Source: Candidatus Gastranaerophilales bacterium (GTDB lineage: Bacteria; Cyanobacteriota; Vampirovibrionia; Gastranaerophilales; Gastranaerophilaceae). From it: a stretch of 37,811 bases of DNA. Made by a program: the position numbers and the translations under genes. The notes beneath the pieces are model-generated. The model worked only from the letters and a program-made list of their open reading frames with translations. It made no database searches and was not told the origin of the DNA. Of the stretch, positions 8,504-18,960 are shown one piece after another. The stretch spans positions 1-37,811 of the forward strand of contig CANPXC010000004.1 of assembly GCA_947585605.1 (NCBI GenBank), in the 5' to 3' direction. Position 1 is the stretch's first letter; each line of letters begins with the position of its first letter.

Positions 8504-8941
8504 TTAATGTTCCGAAGTCAATAACAGAGTAAAAATTGTAGGTTCAAAACTGCTTGATTCAAGATAAAATTTATACCTTGTAATTTTTGTATCCGGCTTT
8601 GTCGGTAAATCAATATAGGGTATATTCTGCTTTATAACAGAAATATGGTCTTTGTAATCATTATTAACAAAGCCTTCATGATAAACTTCCATATATCCGC
8701 TGTTATCCTGCTTTAATGCAATTTCAATCACATAAAACGTATCTTCTGTTTCCTTAAATGTTTTTAATACTAACGGCATGTATGAAATGACGTTATCAAT
8801 TACCCAATGTGCATTTAGCACTTCTGCAAAATTCATTACACCTTCCGTATAAACTAAATTGGGGCAATATTTTCTTTTATACAATCTCTCACTGCTAAAA
8901 TTGTTGGCATAAATTTCTTCAACTGTATTATAATTTTTCAT
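8504..8941 (-). CDS. DUF6876-like hypothetical protein
   Basis: 145 aa with YTEGVMNFAEVLNAHWVIDNVISY, resembling the DUF6876 family often seen on mobile elements; recalled family, not searched. Confidence 0.55.
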   Translation of the reverse strand: MKNYNTVEEIYANNFSSERLYKRKYCPNLVYTEGVMNFAEVLNAHWVIDNVISYMPLVLKTFKETEDTFYVIEIALKQDNSGYMEVYHEGFVNNDYKDHISVIKQNIPYIDLPTKPDTKITRYKFYLESSSFEPTIFTLLLTSEH

Positions 8942-8953
8942 TTTAAATCCTTC

Positions 8954-9163
8954 CTATATTACTTCTGCAAACTGATTGATTTTAACAGGATGTATTACTA
9001 CTTCTGAATCTTTGTTATATAAATTTTGTTTTTTTGCTTGTGCGTTTGCATGTTCAAAGCTATCAAATACCCCAAAGCATACATAACTTGATTTGCTTTT
9101 CCATACGTCTGTTTGGTATAGTAAGTATAAAATGCCGTTTACTGCTTTAATATTTTTAATCAT
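8954..9163 (-). CDS. Hypothetical small protein
   Basis: 69-aa ORF, likely cotranscribed with 8504..8941. Confidence 0.45.
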   Translation of the reverse strand: MIKNIKAVNGILYLLYQTDVWKSKSSYVCFGVFDSFEHANAQAKKQNLYNKDSEVVIHPVKINQFAEVI

Positions 9164-9279
9164 TATTTACCTCATTTCTTTTGTCTATGAAAAGTACACT
9201 TTTTGTGGACGGATACCGTATCCGAAAAATCAAAGTTTTTTAACTGCTATTTTTTATAATTTTGGTACATGAAAAGCAC

Positions 9280-9873
9280 CTAACATTTTATAGACTGTGC
9301 ATATTTAAAAAACGTGCTTTTTGCTATATTACACATACTCATAACATCTTTAACTTTGATTAAACCTTGCTTGTAGAGTTCATAAGCCCTCATAAAATCT
9401 TTTGGGATTTCGCTTGTAGGTCTTCCAAACTTTACACCTCTTGATTTTGCACTGGCGATTCCTTCAGCTTGCCTTGTTTTAATATTATCTCTTTCACGTT
9501 CTGCTACATAACCAAGTAGTTTAAGAATAATATCTGTAATCAATTTCCCTGTTAATCCGTTTTGATTATCTCTTGTATTAAGAATCGGCATATCTAATAC
9601 TTGAATATCAACACCCATATTTATAATGCTTTCCCATTCCTTGCAAATTTGCGTATAATTTCTTCCGAAACGGTCAATGCTTTTAACAATTACAAGGTCG
9701 CCTGCTCTTAATTTAGCTTTCATTTGCTGATATTTTTCACGACCTGTAAAATTTTTTCCCGAAGCTTTTTCAATAATAACTTCATCAACCTTTAACCCTG
9801 TAAGCGAATCCAGTTGCCTATCTTCTTTTTGTTCACGTGTTGAGACTCTTATATATGCGAATGTTTTTCCCAT
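9280..9873 (-). CDS. Small serine resolvase/invertase
   Basis: MGKTFAYIRVSTREQKEDRQLDSL...IVKSIDRFGRNYTQI...GRPTSEIPKDF...KSTFFKY: resolvase N-terminal domain plus C-terminal HTH. Confidence 0.93.
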   Translation of the reverse strand: MGKTFAYIRVSTREQKEDRQLDSLTGLKVDEVIIEKASGKNFTGREKYQQMKAKLRAGDLVIVKSIDRFGRNYTQICKEWESIINMGVDIQVLDMPILNTRDNQNGLTGKLITDIILKLLGYVAERERDNIKTRQAEGIASAKSRGVKFGRPTSEIPKDFMRAYELYKQGLIKVKDVMSMCNIAKSTFFKYAQSIKC

Positions 9874-9908
9874 GCTAATTGCCTCTTAAAAGGCTTAGGG
9901 GATAACCC

Positions 9909-10196
9909 CTAAGCGATAGTAAACTTTCTATAATTGCTTTGTTTTATAAAAGCATTGTATAATTCCAAATACTTTTTCTTGAATGCTGATGTGTTGAAGT
10001 TATTGCGTACTACATTTTGAAAATGCACTGTAAAAGCACCGATTGCCATTTCTTCAACCCCTGCATTATCCATTACCGTCTTGATAATGTTTTCTTTTTC
10101 TTCTTTAAGTTCTTTTAACTCATTGATTTTAGCTTCTAAAGCTCTGATATCTTTGATTTCATTTTCTAAATTTGATGTAATAATTACTGTTGTCAT
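9909..10196 (-). CDS. Phage/ICE-type small coiled-coil protein
   Basis: Coiled-coil N-terminus, then AIGAFTVHFQNVVRNNFNTSAFKKKYLELYNAFIKQSNYRKFTIA, resembling small proteins common in phage/ICE regions. Confidence 0.55.
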   Translation of the reverse strand: MTTVIITSNLENEIKDIRALEAKINELKELKEEKENIIKTVMDNAGVEEMAIGAFTVHFQNVVRNNFNTSAFKKKYLELYNAFIKQSNYRKFTIA

Positions 10197-10347
10197 TTTT
10201 GACCGCCTTTCTTTTTATTTACCTTACGTTATCATGATGTATCGTAATTCCTTTAATGTCAACGGTTTTAGTAAATTGTCAACACAAAACTTTACGAAAA
10301 CGTAAACTATTAATAAAAAGTGTTATAATAATTTTGTGAGGTAAAAT

Positions 10348-10641
10348 ATGAGTAATCCAGAAACACCAAAATATATTGCAACGGATGAGCGAAAAGAACA
10401 GTTAAGAAGCCTTATAAAAGACTTTTTAAAAGAACAGAATACATCTATATATAAACTTGCAAGAATGTTAAATGAAACGTATGGTCGGTCGGGTTCTGAT
10501 TCAAATTTATTAAACAAACTTACAAGGTCATCTTTTAAAGTTACTGAACTTATGGATATTGCAGACTTATTTGGTTATGAAATAAAGTTTGTTAAAAAAC
10601 AGGCGATAGAGAGTAAAAAAAATAAGCAAGAAAAATCATAG
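10348..10641 (+). CDS. Small HTH-like regulator
   Basis: 97 aa; SIYKLARMLNETYGRSGSDSNLLNKLTRSSFKVTELMDIADLFGYEIKF looks like an XRE-like fold; divergent promoter region contains dyads. Confidence 0.5.
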   Translation: MSNPETPKYIATDERKEQLRSLIKDFLKEQNTSIYKLARMLNETYGRSGSDSNLLNKLTRSSFKVTELMDIADLFGYEIKFVKKQAIESKKNKQEKS

Positions 10642-10708
10642 CTTACATATACATAAACTTTCTATCGTTATATATATTTTTTCACCAAATTGTATATTAT
10701 AGTGCATT

Positions 10709-11281
10709 TTAATTAATCCATTTTATAATTGTTGTACCATTATATCCTTTTTTCCAAACATACCACGCATAAGCAATAGCACCTGAATTATATGTTTTAA
10801 AATCCCCATTCTTAGCACAATTAATTCGTGAACTTGATACATATATGGTCTTTAGGGGATATTTTGAAAATAATTCTTTTCTTATTTGGCTTTCTAAGAA
10901 AAGGACTTTTAAGAACATACAAACATATCTGCCTTCATCAACCTTATTTAATGCGTGTTTCACAAATTCAACAGCTTTACTATACGGTGGATTTGTAACA
11001 ATATCCCCGTTTTTATAAGGTTCATCATTTAATAAAAAATCTTCAACACTCCCATAACCTCTATCCATAAGGTCTGTGGCTTTATTTAACTTACCATAAT
11101 TATTAAATACTTTGGCTAAATGCCCAGCACCACAAGCACATTCCCAAATATTATTTAATTGCGGTTCAACTTCTAATAACAATTTTGCTGCAATAGGGTC
11201 AGTAGCATAAAAATCTTCTTCTTGTCTTTCATACTTAGAATGATTGCTTGCACCTATATTTATAAATACTGATTCTTTCAT
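10709..11281 (-). CDS. Phage/ICE-type SAM-dependent (adenine-specific) DNA methyltransferase-like protein
   Basis: DFYATDPIAAKLLLE...IWECACGAGHLAKVF...DIVTNPPYSKAVEFV: SAM-binding and NPPY motifs. Confidence 0.8.
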   Translation of the reverse strand: MKESVFINIGASNHSKYERQEEDFYATDPIAAKLLLEVEPQLNNIWECACGAGHLAKVFNNYGKLNKATDLMDRGYGSVEDFLLNDEPYKNGDIVTNPPYSKAVEFVKHALNKVDEGRYVCMFLKVLFLESQIRKELFSKYPLKTIYVSSSRINCAKNGDFKTYNSGAIAYAWYVWKKGYNGTTIIKWIN

Positions 11282-11285
11282 ATCT

Positions 11286-11320
11286 TAAATTCCTTATGTT
11301 GTTTTACATAAGAGAATTTA
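11286..11320. repeat. Long inverted repeat upstream of the large recombinase
   Basis: TAAATTC-CTTATGT-(TGTTTT)-ACATAAG-A-GAATTTA: 14 bp arms with one bulge. Confidence 0.8.
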
Positions 11321-11363
11321 GGTGTTATGACCTTAATTTCAGTTTTAATGTTATAATTAATCT

Positions 11364-12892
<1,529 letters not shown>

Positions 12893-13025
12893 TTATATCT
12901 TTATTAAAACATATAAATTTTTAATTTCAAGAAATTTTTTATACATATATTTTGTAAATTTATTTTAAATTAGCGCAATTTTTATTATTTTCAATACTTT
13001 ATATAATTAAGCAGGAGATATATAC

Positions 13026-13328
13026 ATGACATTAGGCATTAATTCAAAGTATTATCCCGAAGCATTCGGAGGACTTACTTCCGGTTATTCTAATTCTCAA
13101 AAATTAGGACAACACTCAGAAGGTAATTCTTTCCCGAAACTAGGGGCAGGGAATGGTTCAGTAACAGGTGTTGATCACGGTTTATTTGCAGGTAAAACCA
13201 CGGCACCGGCTTCATCAAGCATTAATCCGTCTGATGATTTAGTTCACAGAATTAGCCGCATTAACGGAGAAATTTCTCCCGTTATGCAAAACGACTCTTT
13301 AGCTAATCGTCTGGATTTTATGGCTTAA
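13026..13328 (+). CDS. Hypothetical protein
   Basis: 100-aa ORF with upstream GCAGGAGATAT ribosome binding site. Confidence 0.6.
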   Translation: MTLGINSKYYPEAFGGLTSGYSNSQKLGQHSEGNSFPKLGAGNGSVTGVDHGLFAGKTTAPASSSINPSDDLVHRISRINGEISPVMQNDSLANRLDFMA

Positions 13329-13367
13329 TATTTGATTAAATCTTTTCTTTTTAATATAATTTTTTGT

Positions 13368-13607
13368 ATGAAGAATCTATACAATATTGAAGATTGGTCA
13401 GATGTTTCCCAATGCAGGCTTGGTGAAATTTTGCTTGAAGCAGGAAAAATTAACCTTATTCATATTTCTATGGTTCTTGATATACAAAGGTTTAATAGCA
13501 TGCCTATGGGAGAAATCCTCTTGGGAATGAAAATTATTACCAAAAAAGATTTAGACCAAGCACTGTTATTACAAAAAATTATACAGAAACGATTTAAGCA
13601 TGATTAA
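13368..13607 (+). CDS. Stand-alone MshEN / T2SSE N-terminal-like domain protein
   Basis: RLGEILLEAGKINLIHISMVLDIQ-RFNSM-PMGEILLGMKIITKKDLDQALLLQ: two 24-residue motifs with a 5-residue spacer. Start at ATG 13368 preferred. Confidence 0.7.
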   Translation: MKNLYNIEDWSDVSQCRLGEILLEAGKINLIHISMVLDIQRFNSMPMGEILLGMKIITKKDLDQALLLQKIIQKRFKHD

Positions 13608-14427
13608 GACATCACTTAATAAAGTTTTAATGGTATTGGCTGTATTGTTAATAATACAGCCCTTAGCATTAGCTAAAACATTAGAATTCGCACAAGTAGC
13701 TGATGTTCACTATTCTTTTGAAAATTCACAACTTGATAAGTACTTGTACTTCCTTTCTCTTTCTTTAAAAAAGAAATCACCCGAATTTGTTATTTTTCTC
13801 GGGGATAATGTTGATAAATCAAAAGAAGAAGATGTTATCGGATTTATGAGGGCGATACACTCAATCAGAGAACCTTATTATATAGTTCTCGGAAAAAATG
13901 ACGCTCACGGTTTTAGCGGAGTTCCCAAAGAAGACTATTTGGATATAGTTTCAACTTTTAACAGAAATCAAGATGATAATAAAAATTACTATTACTTTAA
14001 GCCTAATTCCGATATAATTTGCGTAATTTTAGACGATTCTTCCGACTTCGCTCAATCCACTCACGGAGAAATCCCTGATGAACAGCTAAAATGGTTGGAA
14101 AACCTGCTCATAAAATATCCGAAAAGATTATTTTTAATTTTTCATCATACCCCGCTTGTGCCGCCTCGCGTGGAATATAAATATTCAATGAATAATTCCG
14201 AAAATTATCAAAATCTTTTGAAGAAATATAATAATATTTTATTGATATCTTCCGGACAATATCACCAAGAATCAGTCCAAAAAGATGACAGAGGAGTAAG
14301 GCATATTAGCGCACCGGCGTTTAAAAATACACCTCACTCTTATCAGCTGATTAAAATTGATTATAATGAAAATTCTTACAAATCGCCAAGCGATGTAGGA
14401 ATAACGGTTACAAACATAAAAGTATAA
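13600..14427 (+). CDS. Exported metallophosphoesterase
   Basis: Signal peptide-like N-terminus; AQVADVHYS, FLGDNVDKS, GKNDAHG, FHHTPL motifs of calcineurin-like phosphoesterases. Confidence 0.85.
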   Translation: MIKTSLNKVLMVLAVLLIIQPLALAKTLEFAQVADVHYSFENSQLDKYLYFLSLSLKKKSPEFVIFLGDNVDKSKEEDVIGFMRAIHSIREPYYIVLGKNDAHGFSGVPKEDYLDIVSTFNRNQDDNKNYYYFKPNSDIICVILDDSSDFAQSTHGEIPDEQLKWLENLLIKYPKRLFLIFHHTPLVPPRVEYKYSMNNSENYQNLLKKYNNILLISSGQYHQESVQKDDRGVRHISAPAFKNTPHSYQLIKIDYNENSYKSPSDVGITVTNIKV

Positions 14428-14430
14428 TTG

Positions 14431-15006
14431 CTACTTTGTATTCTTATAAATGTAATCACGCGCACAATTAAACATTGCCGCTGCAAGAGCTTGATTACTT
14501 TCAAAGTTAAATCCTGCATTTTGCAGAACTTGTTTTAAACGCATTTCCCAAAAATCATATATCTCCTCTTTAGATATATCCAAAACTTGAGCTATTAAAC
14601 TAATATCCTCCCAATCAAGAGGTATCGGACGCGCTCCGCGAAGAATATCAACTATTTCAAGTCTTTGCTTTCGAGGAAATGACTTTAATAATTGAACTGT
14701 AGACATCTTTTTTTCTTTTTGTTTTTCTCTTATAAATTCAGTTGTTTCATCTATCAATATCGGGTCTTGCGGAATTTTATACTCCGCAAATTCCTCAGGC
14801 GAAATGTCCATTACAGTCGCTATACGCTCAAGCGTTGTACTCCTCGTAGAAAACGGTATTGTTTCATCAATTAAATTATATACGTACGACAAAGTTACCC
14901 CTATCATTTGTGCAAAATCTCTCTTGTGCAAATGCGTATTTTCTAAAAAATTGTACAACATTTCACTACTTTTCATTGTTATTATTGAATTTTTTTTGTT
15001 TGACAT
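14431..15006 (-). CDS. HTH (XRE-like) transcriptional regulator
   Basis: KRDFAQMIGVTLSYVYNLIDETIPFSTRSTTLERIATVMDISPEEF HTH; second HTH-like segment LDWEDISLIAQVLDISKEEIYDFW. Confidence 0.75.
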   Translation of the reverse strand: MSNKKNSIITMKSSEMLYNFLENTHLHKRDFAQMIGVTLSYVYNLIDETIPFSTRSTTLERIATVMDISPEEFAEYKIPQDPILIDETTEFIREKQKEKKMSTVQLLKSFPRKQRLEIVDILRGARPIPLDWEDISLIAQVLDISKEEIYDFWEMRLKQVLQNAGFNFESNQALAAAMFNCARDYIYKNTK

Positions 15007-15110
15007 TACATATCTCCTGTTTTTTTTCTATAATAATCAAACAGATAAATAACTTTTTAATTGGTAAGTAGATTAAAAATATGGGATAATCTTAAAAGGA
15101 CAGGCATGAT

Positions 15111-15674
15111 ATGAAACTTATAATTTGTTTGGGAAATCCCGGAGCTAAATATCTTAAAACAAGACATAATACAGGTTTTATGTTCGCGGATTTGCTTGCG
15201 AAAAAAATTCAAACGGATTTTAATTCGGAATTAAAATTTAAAGCTGAAATAGCAAAAGGCGTATATAATAACGAGGCATTATGGATTATTAAACCTCAAA
15301 CTTATATGAATTTATCAGGTGAAGCACTTGCTGCTATTATAAATTTTTATAAAATTAATATTAATGATTTGTTTTTAGTATATGATGATATATCTTTAAA
15401 TTTAGGTGCAATAAGATTTCGGTCAAAAGGCTCTGACGGCGGACATAACGGGGTAAAATCAATAATTCATCATGCCGGCGGGCAAAATTTCAACAGACTT
15501 AAAATCGGAATAGGGCCGCAGCCTCCGTATATTAAATCAGAGGACTACGTTTTGCAAAATTTTTCCGCTGCGGAAGAAGAAAAATTAGCTGAAGTTTTAC
15601 AAAAAAGTGTTGAAGCCTTTTTGTATTTTTGCGAGTGTTGTGATTTGGTCAAGGTACAAAACAAATATAATTAA
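15111..15674 (+). CDS. pth: Peptidyl-tRNA hydrolase
   Basis: LIICLGNPGAKYLKTRHNTGFMFADLLA, KPQTYMNLSGEAL, VYDDISLNLGAIRFRSKGSDGGHNGVKSII. Confidence 0.96.
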   Translation: MKLIICLGNPGAKYLKTRHNTGFMFADLLAKKIQTDFNSELKFKAEIAKGVYNNEALWIIKPQTYMNLSGEALAAIINFYKININDLFLVYDDISLNLGAIRFRSKGSDGGHNGVKSIIHHAGGQNFNRLKIGIGPQPPYIKSEDYVLQNFSAAEEEKLAEVLQKSVEAFLYFCECCDLVKVQNKYN

Positions 15675-15710
15675 TTTGTTAACTTGTATTCGGAAATTAT
15701 CTTAAGTTGG

Positions 15711-15869
15711 ACTCGTTCGCTTCGCTCACTCCGTTCTGCGGAAATTTCGCTCTCTTGAAATTTCCTTTCTCTCGGGCAAGTGCTTCACTTCGCTGATGCT
15801 TGTCGTTCAGCTTGCCCTCACTTACTCGAACTCGTTCGCTTCGCTCACTCCGTTCTGCGGAAATTTCGC
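15711..15869. repeat. Perfect 40-bp direct repeat (15711-15750 and 15830-15869) in a GC-richer intergenic island
   Basis: actcgttcgcttcgctcactccgttctgcggaaatttcgc twice; spacer holds GGGCAAG (15774-15780) / CTTGCCC (15811-15817). Confidence 0.9.
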
Positions 15870-16104
15870 AAAAAAAGAGGGCAATTAATGCCCTACTGTC
15901 TGGAATTAAGAATAGTTGGAAGTATGAAAAAGATACTTATATATAACGAAATAAATATGGTTTATACAATTCACCAACCGGACTAAAAAAAATAATTCTA
16001 TTGGGTAATATTTTTTTTGGTTATTAAGTGCTTATAATACACTTAATGCAAAAAACTTATAATATTTGTTTTTTGACGATTTTATAAAAAATAATTTTAG
16101 AGTA

Positions 16105-16133
16105 TTGACAAAATATTTTTTCTAATTCATAAT
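16105..16133 (+). promoter_or_regulatory. Sigma70-like promoter (TTGACA-N17-CATAAT)
   Basis: -35 TTGACA at 16105-16110, 17-nt spacer, CATAAT at 16128-16133, upstream of the ORF at 16186. Confidence 0.6.
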
Positions 16134-16185
16134 GAATGTATAAAATAAAGTGTAAGTAAAACACTTTAATCAGAGAGGCAATAAT

Positions 16186-16443
16186 ATGAAAGTAAACGCA
16201 ATTAATTTAATTAATACATATTCTAAACCAAGTTTTAAGCATACGGCCGTTCCGTATCCTGAATATGCTAATGCTTATAAAAATAACGATAGTAACGGTA
16301 TAAATAGCTTACTTAACAAAATTTCAAGCTTTTTTACTCCTCAAGTAACAAATGAAGCAAAAGAAATTAAAGAACAAATTAACAACATTTATACTGATAA
16401 TAATACTTCAGCAAAAAAACATTTGATGTCTGTTTTTGCTTAA
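16186..16443 (+). CDS. Hypothetical small protein
   Basis: 85-aa ORF with AGAGAGG RBS and promoter upstream. Confidence 0.6.
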   Translation: MKVNAINLINTYSKPSFKHTAVPYPEYANAYKNNDSNGINSLLNKISSFFTPQVTNEAKEIKEQINNIYTDNNTSAKKHLMSVFA

Positions 16444-17333
16444 TCATCGTTTTCACTTATTACCCAAGTTTTTCTTAAATTCCATTGTATTATCGTTAAT
16501 ATAAATATTATTATAAACAGGATATAAGCTGCCGCTGACGCTTTCCCTATATTAAATAGTTCAAAAGCATTTTTATACAGCCAATATACAATTACGTTTG
16601 TTGAATTTTCAGGCCCGCCCTGCGTCATTAGGTATATTAAATCAAAAATTTGAAATGAGCTTATTGTTGTTATAAGTAAAACAAAAAATATTGTAGGACT
16701 TAACAATGGCAGCGTTATATTAAAAAATGTCTTTAAAGGACTTGCCCCGTCTATTTTTGAAGCTTCATATACTTGTTCATTAACAGCAGAAAATCCCGAT
16801 AAAAATATTATTAAATTATACCCCGTCTGCTTCCAAACCGATACCATTATTAATACAATCATTGCTAAATTTTTATCATAAAGCCACTGTAAATTCGATT
16901 TTAACAGCATATTAACAAGCCCGATATTCGGATCAAATATCCATTGCCATATCATTGCCGTTACTATCATCGGGGTTATAAACGGGATAAAGTATGCCGT
17001 TTTATAAAATTCACCGTATCGGATTTTTGTATGTATAAATGCCGCTAATATCAACGGTATTATTGCGGCAAAAATTGTTACGGAAAGCGCGTATACTACC
17101 GTATTAATTAAAATTTGATAAAATTCTTTTGATGTAAATAATTCTATGTAATTATTTAAACCGTTAAATGTTATATCATTCAGCAAATTCCAATTTGAAA
17201 AACTTAACAAAAATGACGCTGCCGACGGTAAAAATATAAATATTAAACAGCCCGCCACTGACGGTATTAAAAATAATCCAAGGGTAATTTCATTTTGTTT
17301 CTTGTGAAAAATTTTAAAAATACTATCTTTCAT
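16440..17333 (-). CDS. ABC sugar transporter permease (MalF/UgpA type)
   Basis: Multiple TMs and EASKIDGASPLKTFFNITLPLLSPTIFF (EAA loop). Confidence 0.92.
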   Translation of the reverse strand: MKDSIFKIFHKKQNEITLGLFLIPSVAGCLIFIFLPSAASFLLSFSNWNLLNDITFNGLNNYIELFTSKEFYQILINTVVYALSVTIFAAIIPLILAAFIHTKIRYGEFYKTAYFIPFITPMIVTAMIWQWIFDPNIGLVNMLLKSNLQWLYDKNLAMIVLIMVSVWKQTGYNLIIFLSGFSAVNEQVYEASKIDGASPLKTFFNITLPLLSPTIFFVLLITTISSFQIFDLIYLMTQGGPENSTNVIVYWLYKNAFELFNIGKASAAAYILFIIIFILTIIQWNLRKTWVISENDD

Positions 17334-17469
17334 TTTTAATTTAACTTATAATATAATTCATACGGATATCTTACAACTTTTTATTAAATAGCTGAAGATT
17401 TTTGTTAACGCTTGATAAAATCAAGCACATAAATAATACTACTACATGTGTACATACAAAGGAAATATA

Positions 17470-18960
17470 ATGACAAAAACTTGTGATTTTAAAGCTTTTG
17501 GCAAAAATGATATCAGAGGAATTTATGGTGATGATATCACCGAAGAACTCTTTTACTATACAGGGAAAGGTTTTGTAAAATATATTGAAGAAAAAACAGG
17601 TTTAAAACCAAATGATATTTGGGTTACCGTTTCCCGTGATGCAAGGCTTCACTCTGAATCACTTTCCAAAGTATTAATAAAAGGAATTGTTCACATGGGG
17701 GCAAATGTAATAAATCTTGATATTGTTCCCACTCCCGTCGGATATTATTCCGAATATGCTTCTTTCCCCGATAATATTTGCCAAAATGTTAAAATATCAG
17801 GTGCTTTAATTGTCACAGCAAGTCATAATCCGCCCGAATATAACGGATTAAAAATGACTTTTAATAAATCTTCACTTAATGAAGATGAAATTAAATCAGT
17901 TAAAGAATATACAAAACAGCAAATGGCAAGCGATATTACGGCGGTCAAACACGGAGAATCAAGACTGTATAATATACTCCCGCAATATATTGAAAATATT
18001 ACTTCCAAATTTGCCAGAATGGGCGCGGGGATAAAAGTTGTAACAGACAGTGCAAACGGCACAGCAGGAGTTGTTGCACCTAAGTTATATCAAGATTTGG
18101 GCTGCGAAGTTATTGAATTATATTCTCAGCCGGATGGTAATTTCCCTAATCACCACCCTAATCCAAGTGATTTATCTACGCTTGATGACATAAAAAAGAA
18201 AGTAGTTGAAACCAAAGCCGATTTAGGCATAGCTTTTGACGGCGACTCTGACAGGCTTGGCGTCGTTGATTCCGACGGAAATCCTTTAACCGGTGATAAA
18301 CTTTTATATATTTATGCGTCCGATATAATTAAAAATCTTGCAATGCGCGGCGAAAAACCTGTTATAGTATCCGAAGTTAAATGTTCACAAGTCCTTTTTG
18401 ATGAAATTAATAAACAGGGCGGTATTGCGGTAATGGCTAAAACCGGGCATGGATTTATAAAATCTAAAATGAAAGAAGAAGATGCAATTCTGGCTGGTGA
18501 AATGTCCGGCCACATGTTCTTTAAAGACAGATACTACGGCTTTGATGACGCTGTTTACGCCGGCTGCAGAATAATTGAAATAATTGCAAAAAATAAAGCC
18601 GTAAATAATTCGTTTAAAATCTCCGATTTGCTTACACCTTTTGACAGCGTTTGCACCTTGGATGAAATCAGATATAAATGCAAAAATGAATTAAAAAAAG
18701 ATGTTTTAAACTATGTCACAAAATCAATAAAAAATGATGACAATATATTTGGTACAAAAATAAATGATATTGTAACATTGGACGGTTTACGGATAATATT
18801 TCCGGATGGTTTTGCTTTAATTAGACAAAGTAATACGGAGCCGGTATTTACTTTAAGATTTGAAGCACAAAAAAAACAAAAAGCTCTGCATTATAAAAAA
18901 ATTATGTTAGAGTTATTAGATAAAGGTATTACTGAATTTTCAGATGGTGAGGAAAAATGA
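17470..18960 (+). CDS. Phosphomannomutase/phosphoglucomutase
   Basis: TASHNPPEYNGLKM catalytic loop, AFDGDSDRLGVVD metal loop, GEMSGHMFFKDRYYGFDDAVYA, RQSNTEPVFTLRFEA. Start at ATG 17470 preferred. Confidence 0.93.
   Translation: MTKTCDFKAFGKNDIRGIYGDDITEELFYYTGKGFVKYIEEKTGLKPNDIWVTVSRDARLHSESLSKVLIKGIVHMGANVINLDIVPTPVGYYSEYASFPDNICQNVKISGALIVTASHNPPEYNGLKMTFNKSSLNEDEIKSVKEYTKQQMASDITAVKHGESRLYNILPQYIENITSKFARMGAGIKVVTDSANGTAGVVAPKLYQDLGCEVIELYSQPDGNFPNHHPNPSDLSTLDDIKKKVVETKADLGIAFDGDSDRLGVVDSDGNPLTGDKLLYIYASDIIKNLAMRGEKPVIVSEVKCSQVLFDEINKQGGIAVMAKTGHGFIKSKMKEEDAILAGEMSGHMFFKDRYYGFDDAVYAGCRIIEIIAKNKAVNNSFKISDLLTPFDSVCTLDEIRYKCKNELKKDVLNYVTKSIKNDDNIFGTKINDIVTLDGLRIIFPDGFALIRQSNTEPVFTLRFEAQKKQKALHYKKIMLELLDKGITEFSDGEEK

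Noticed and set aside
14692-15071. Plus-strand ORFs opposite the XRE-like regulator
   Set aside because: Shadow ORFs of the regulator on the other strand; no homology signal.
15711-15869. Possible CRISPR-like repeats
   Set aside because: Only two copies, 79-bp spacer, no further units and no cas genes.
15780-15986. 68-aa ORF MLHFADACRSACPHLLELVRF...
   Set aside because: Runs through the 40-bp repeat island; no RBS or domain; likely repeat-derived.
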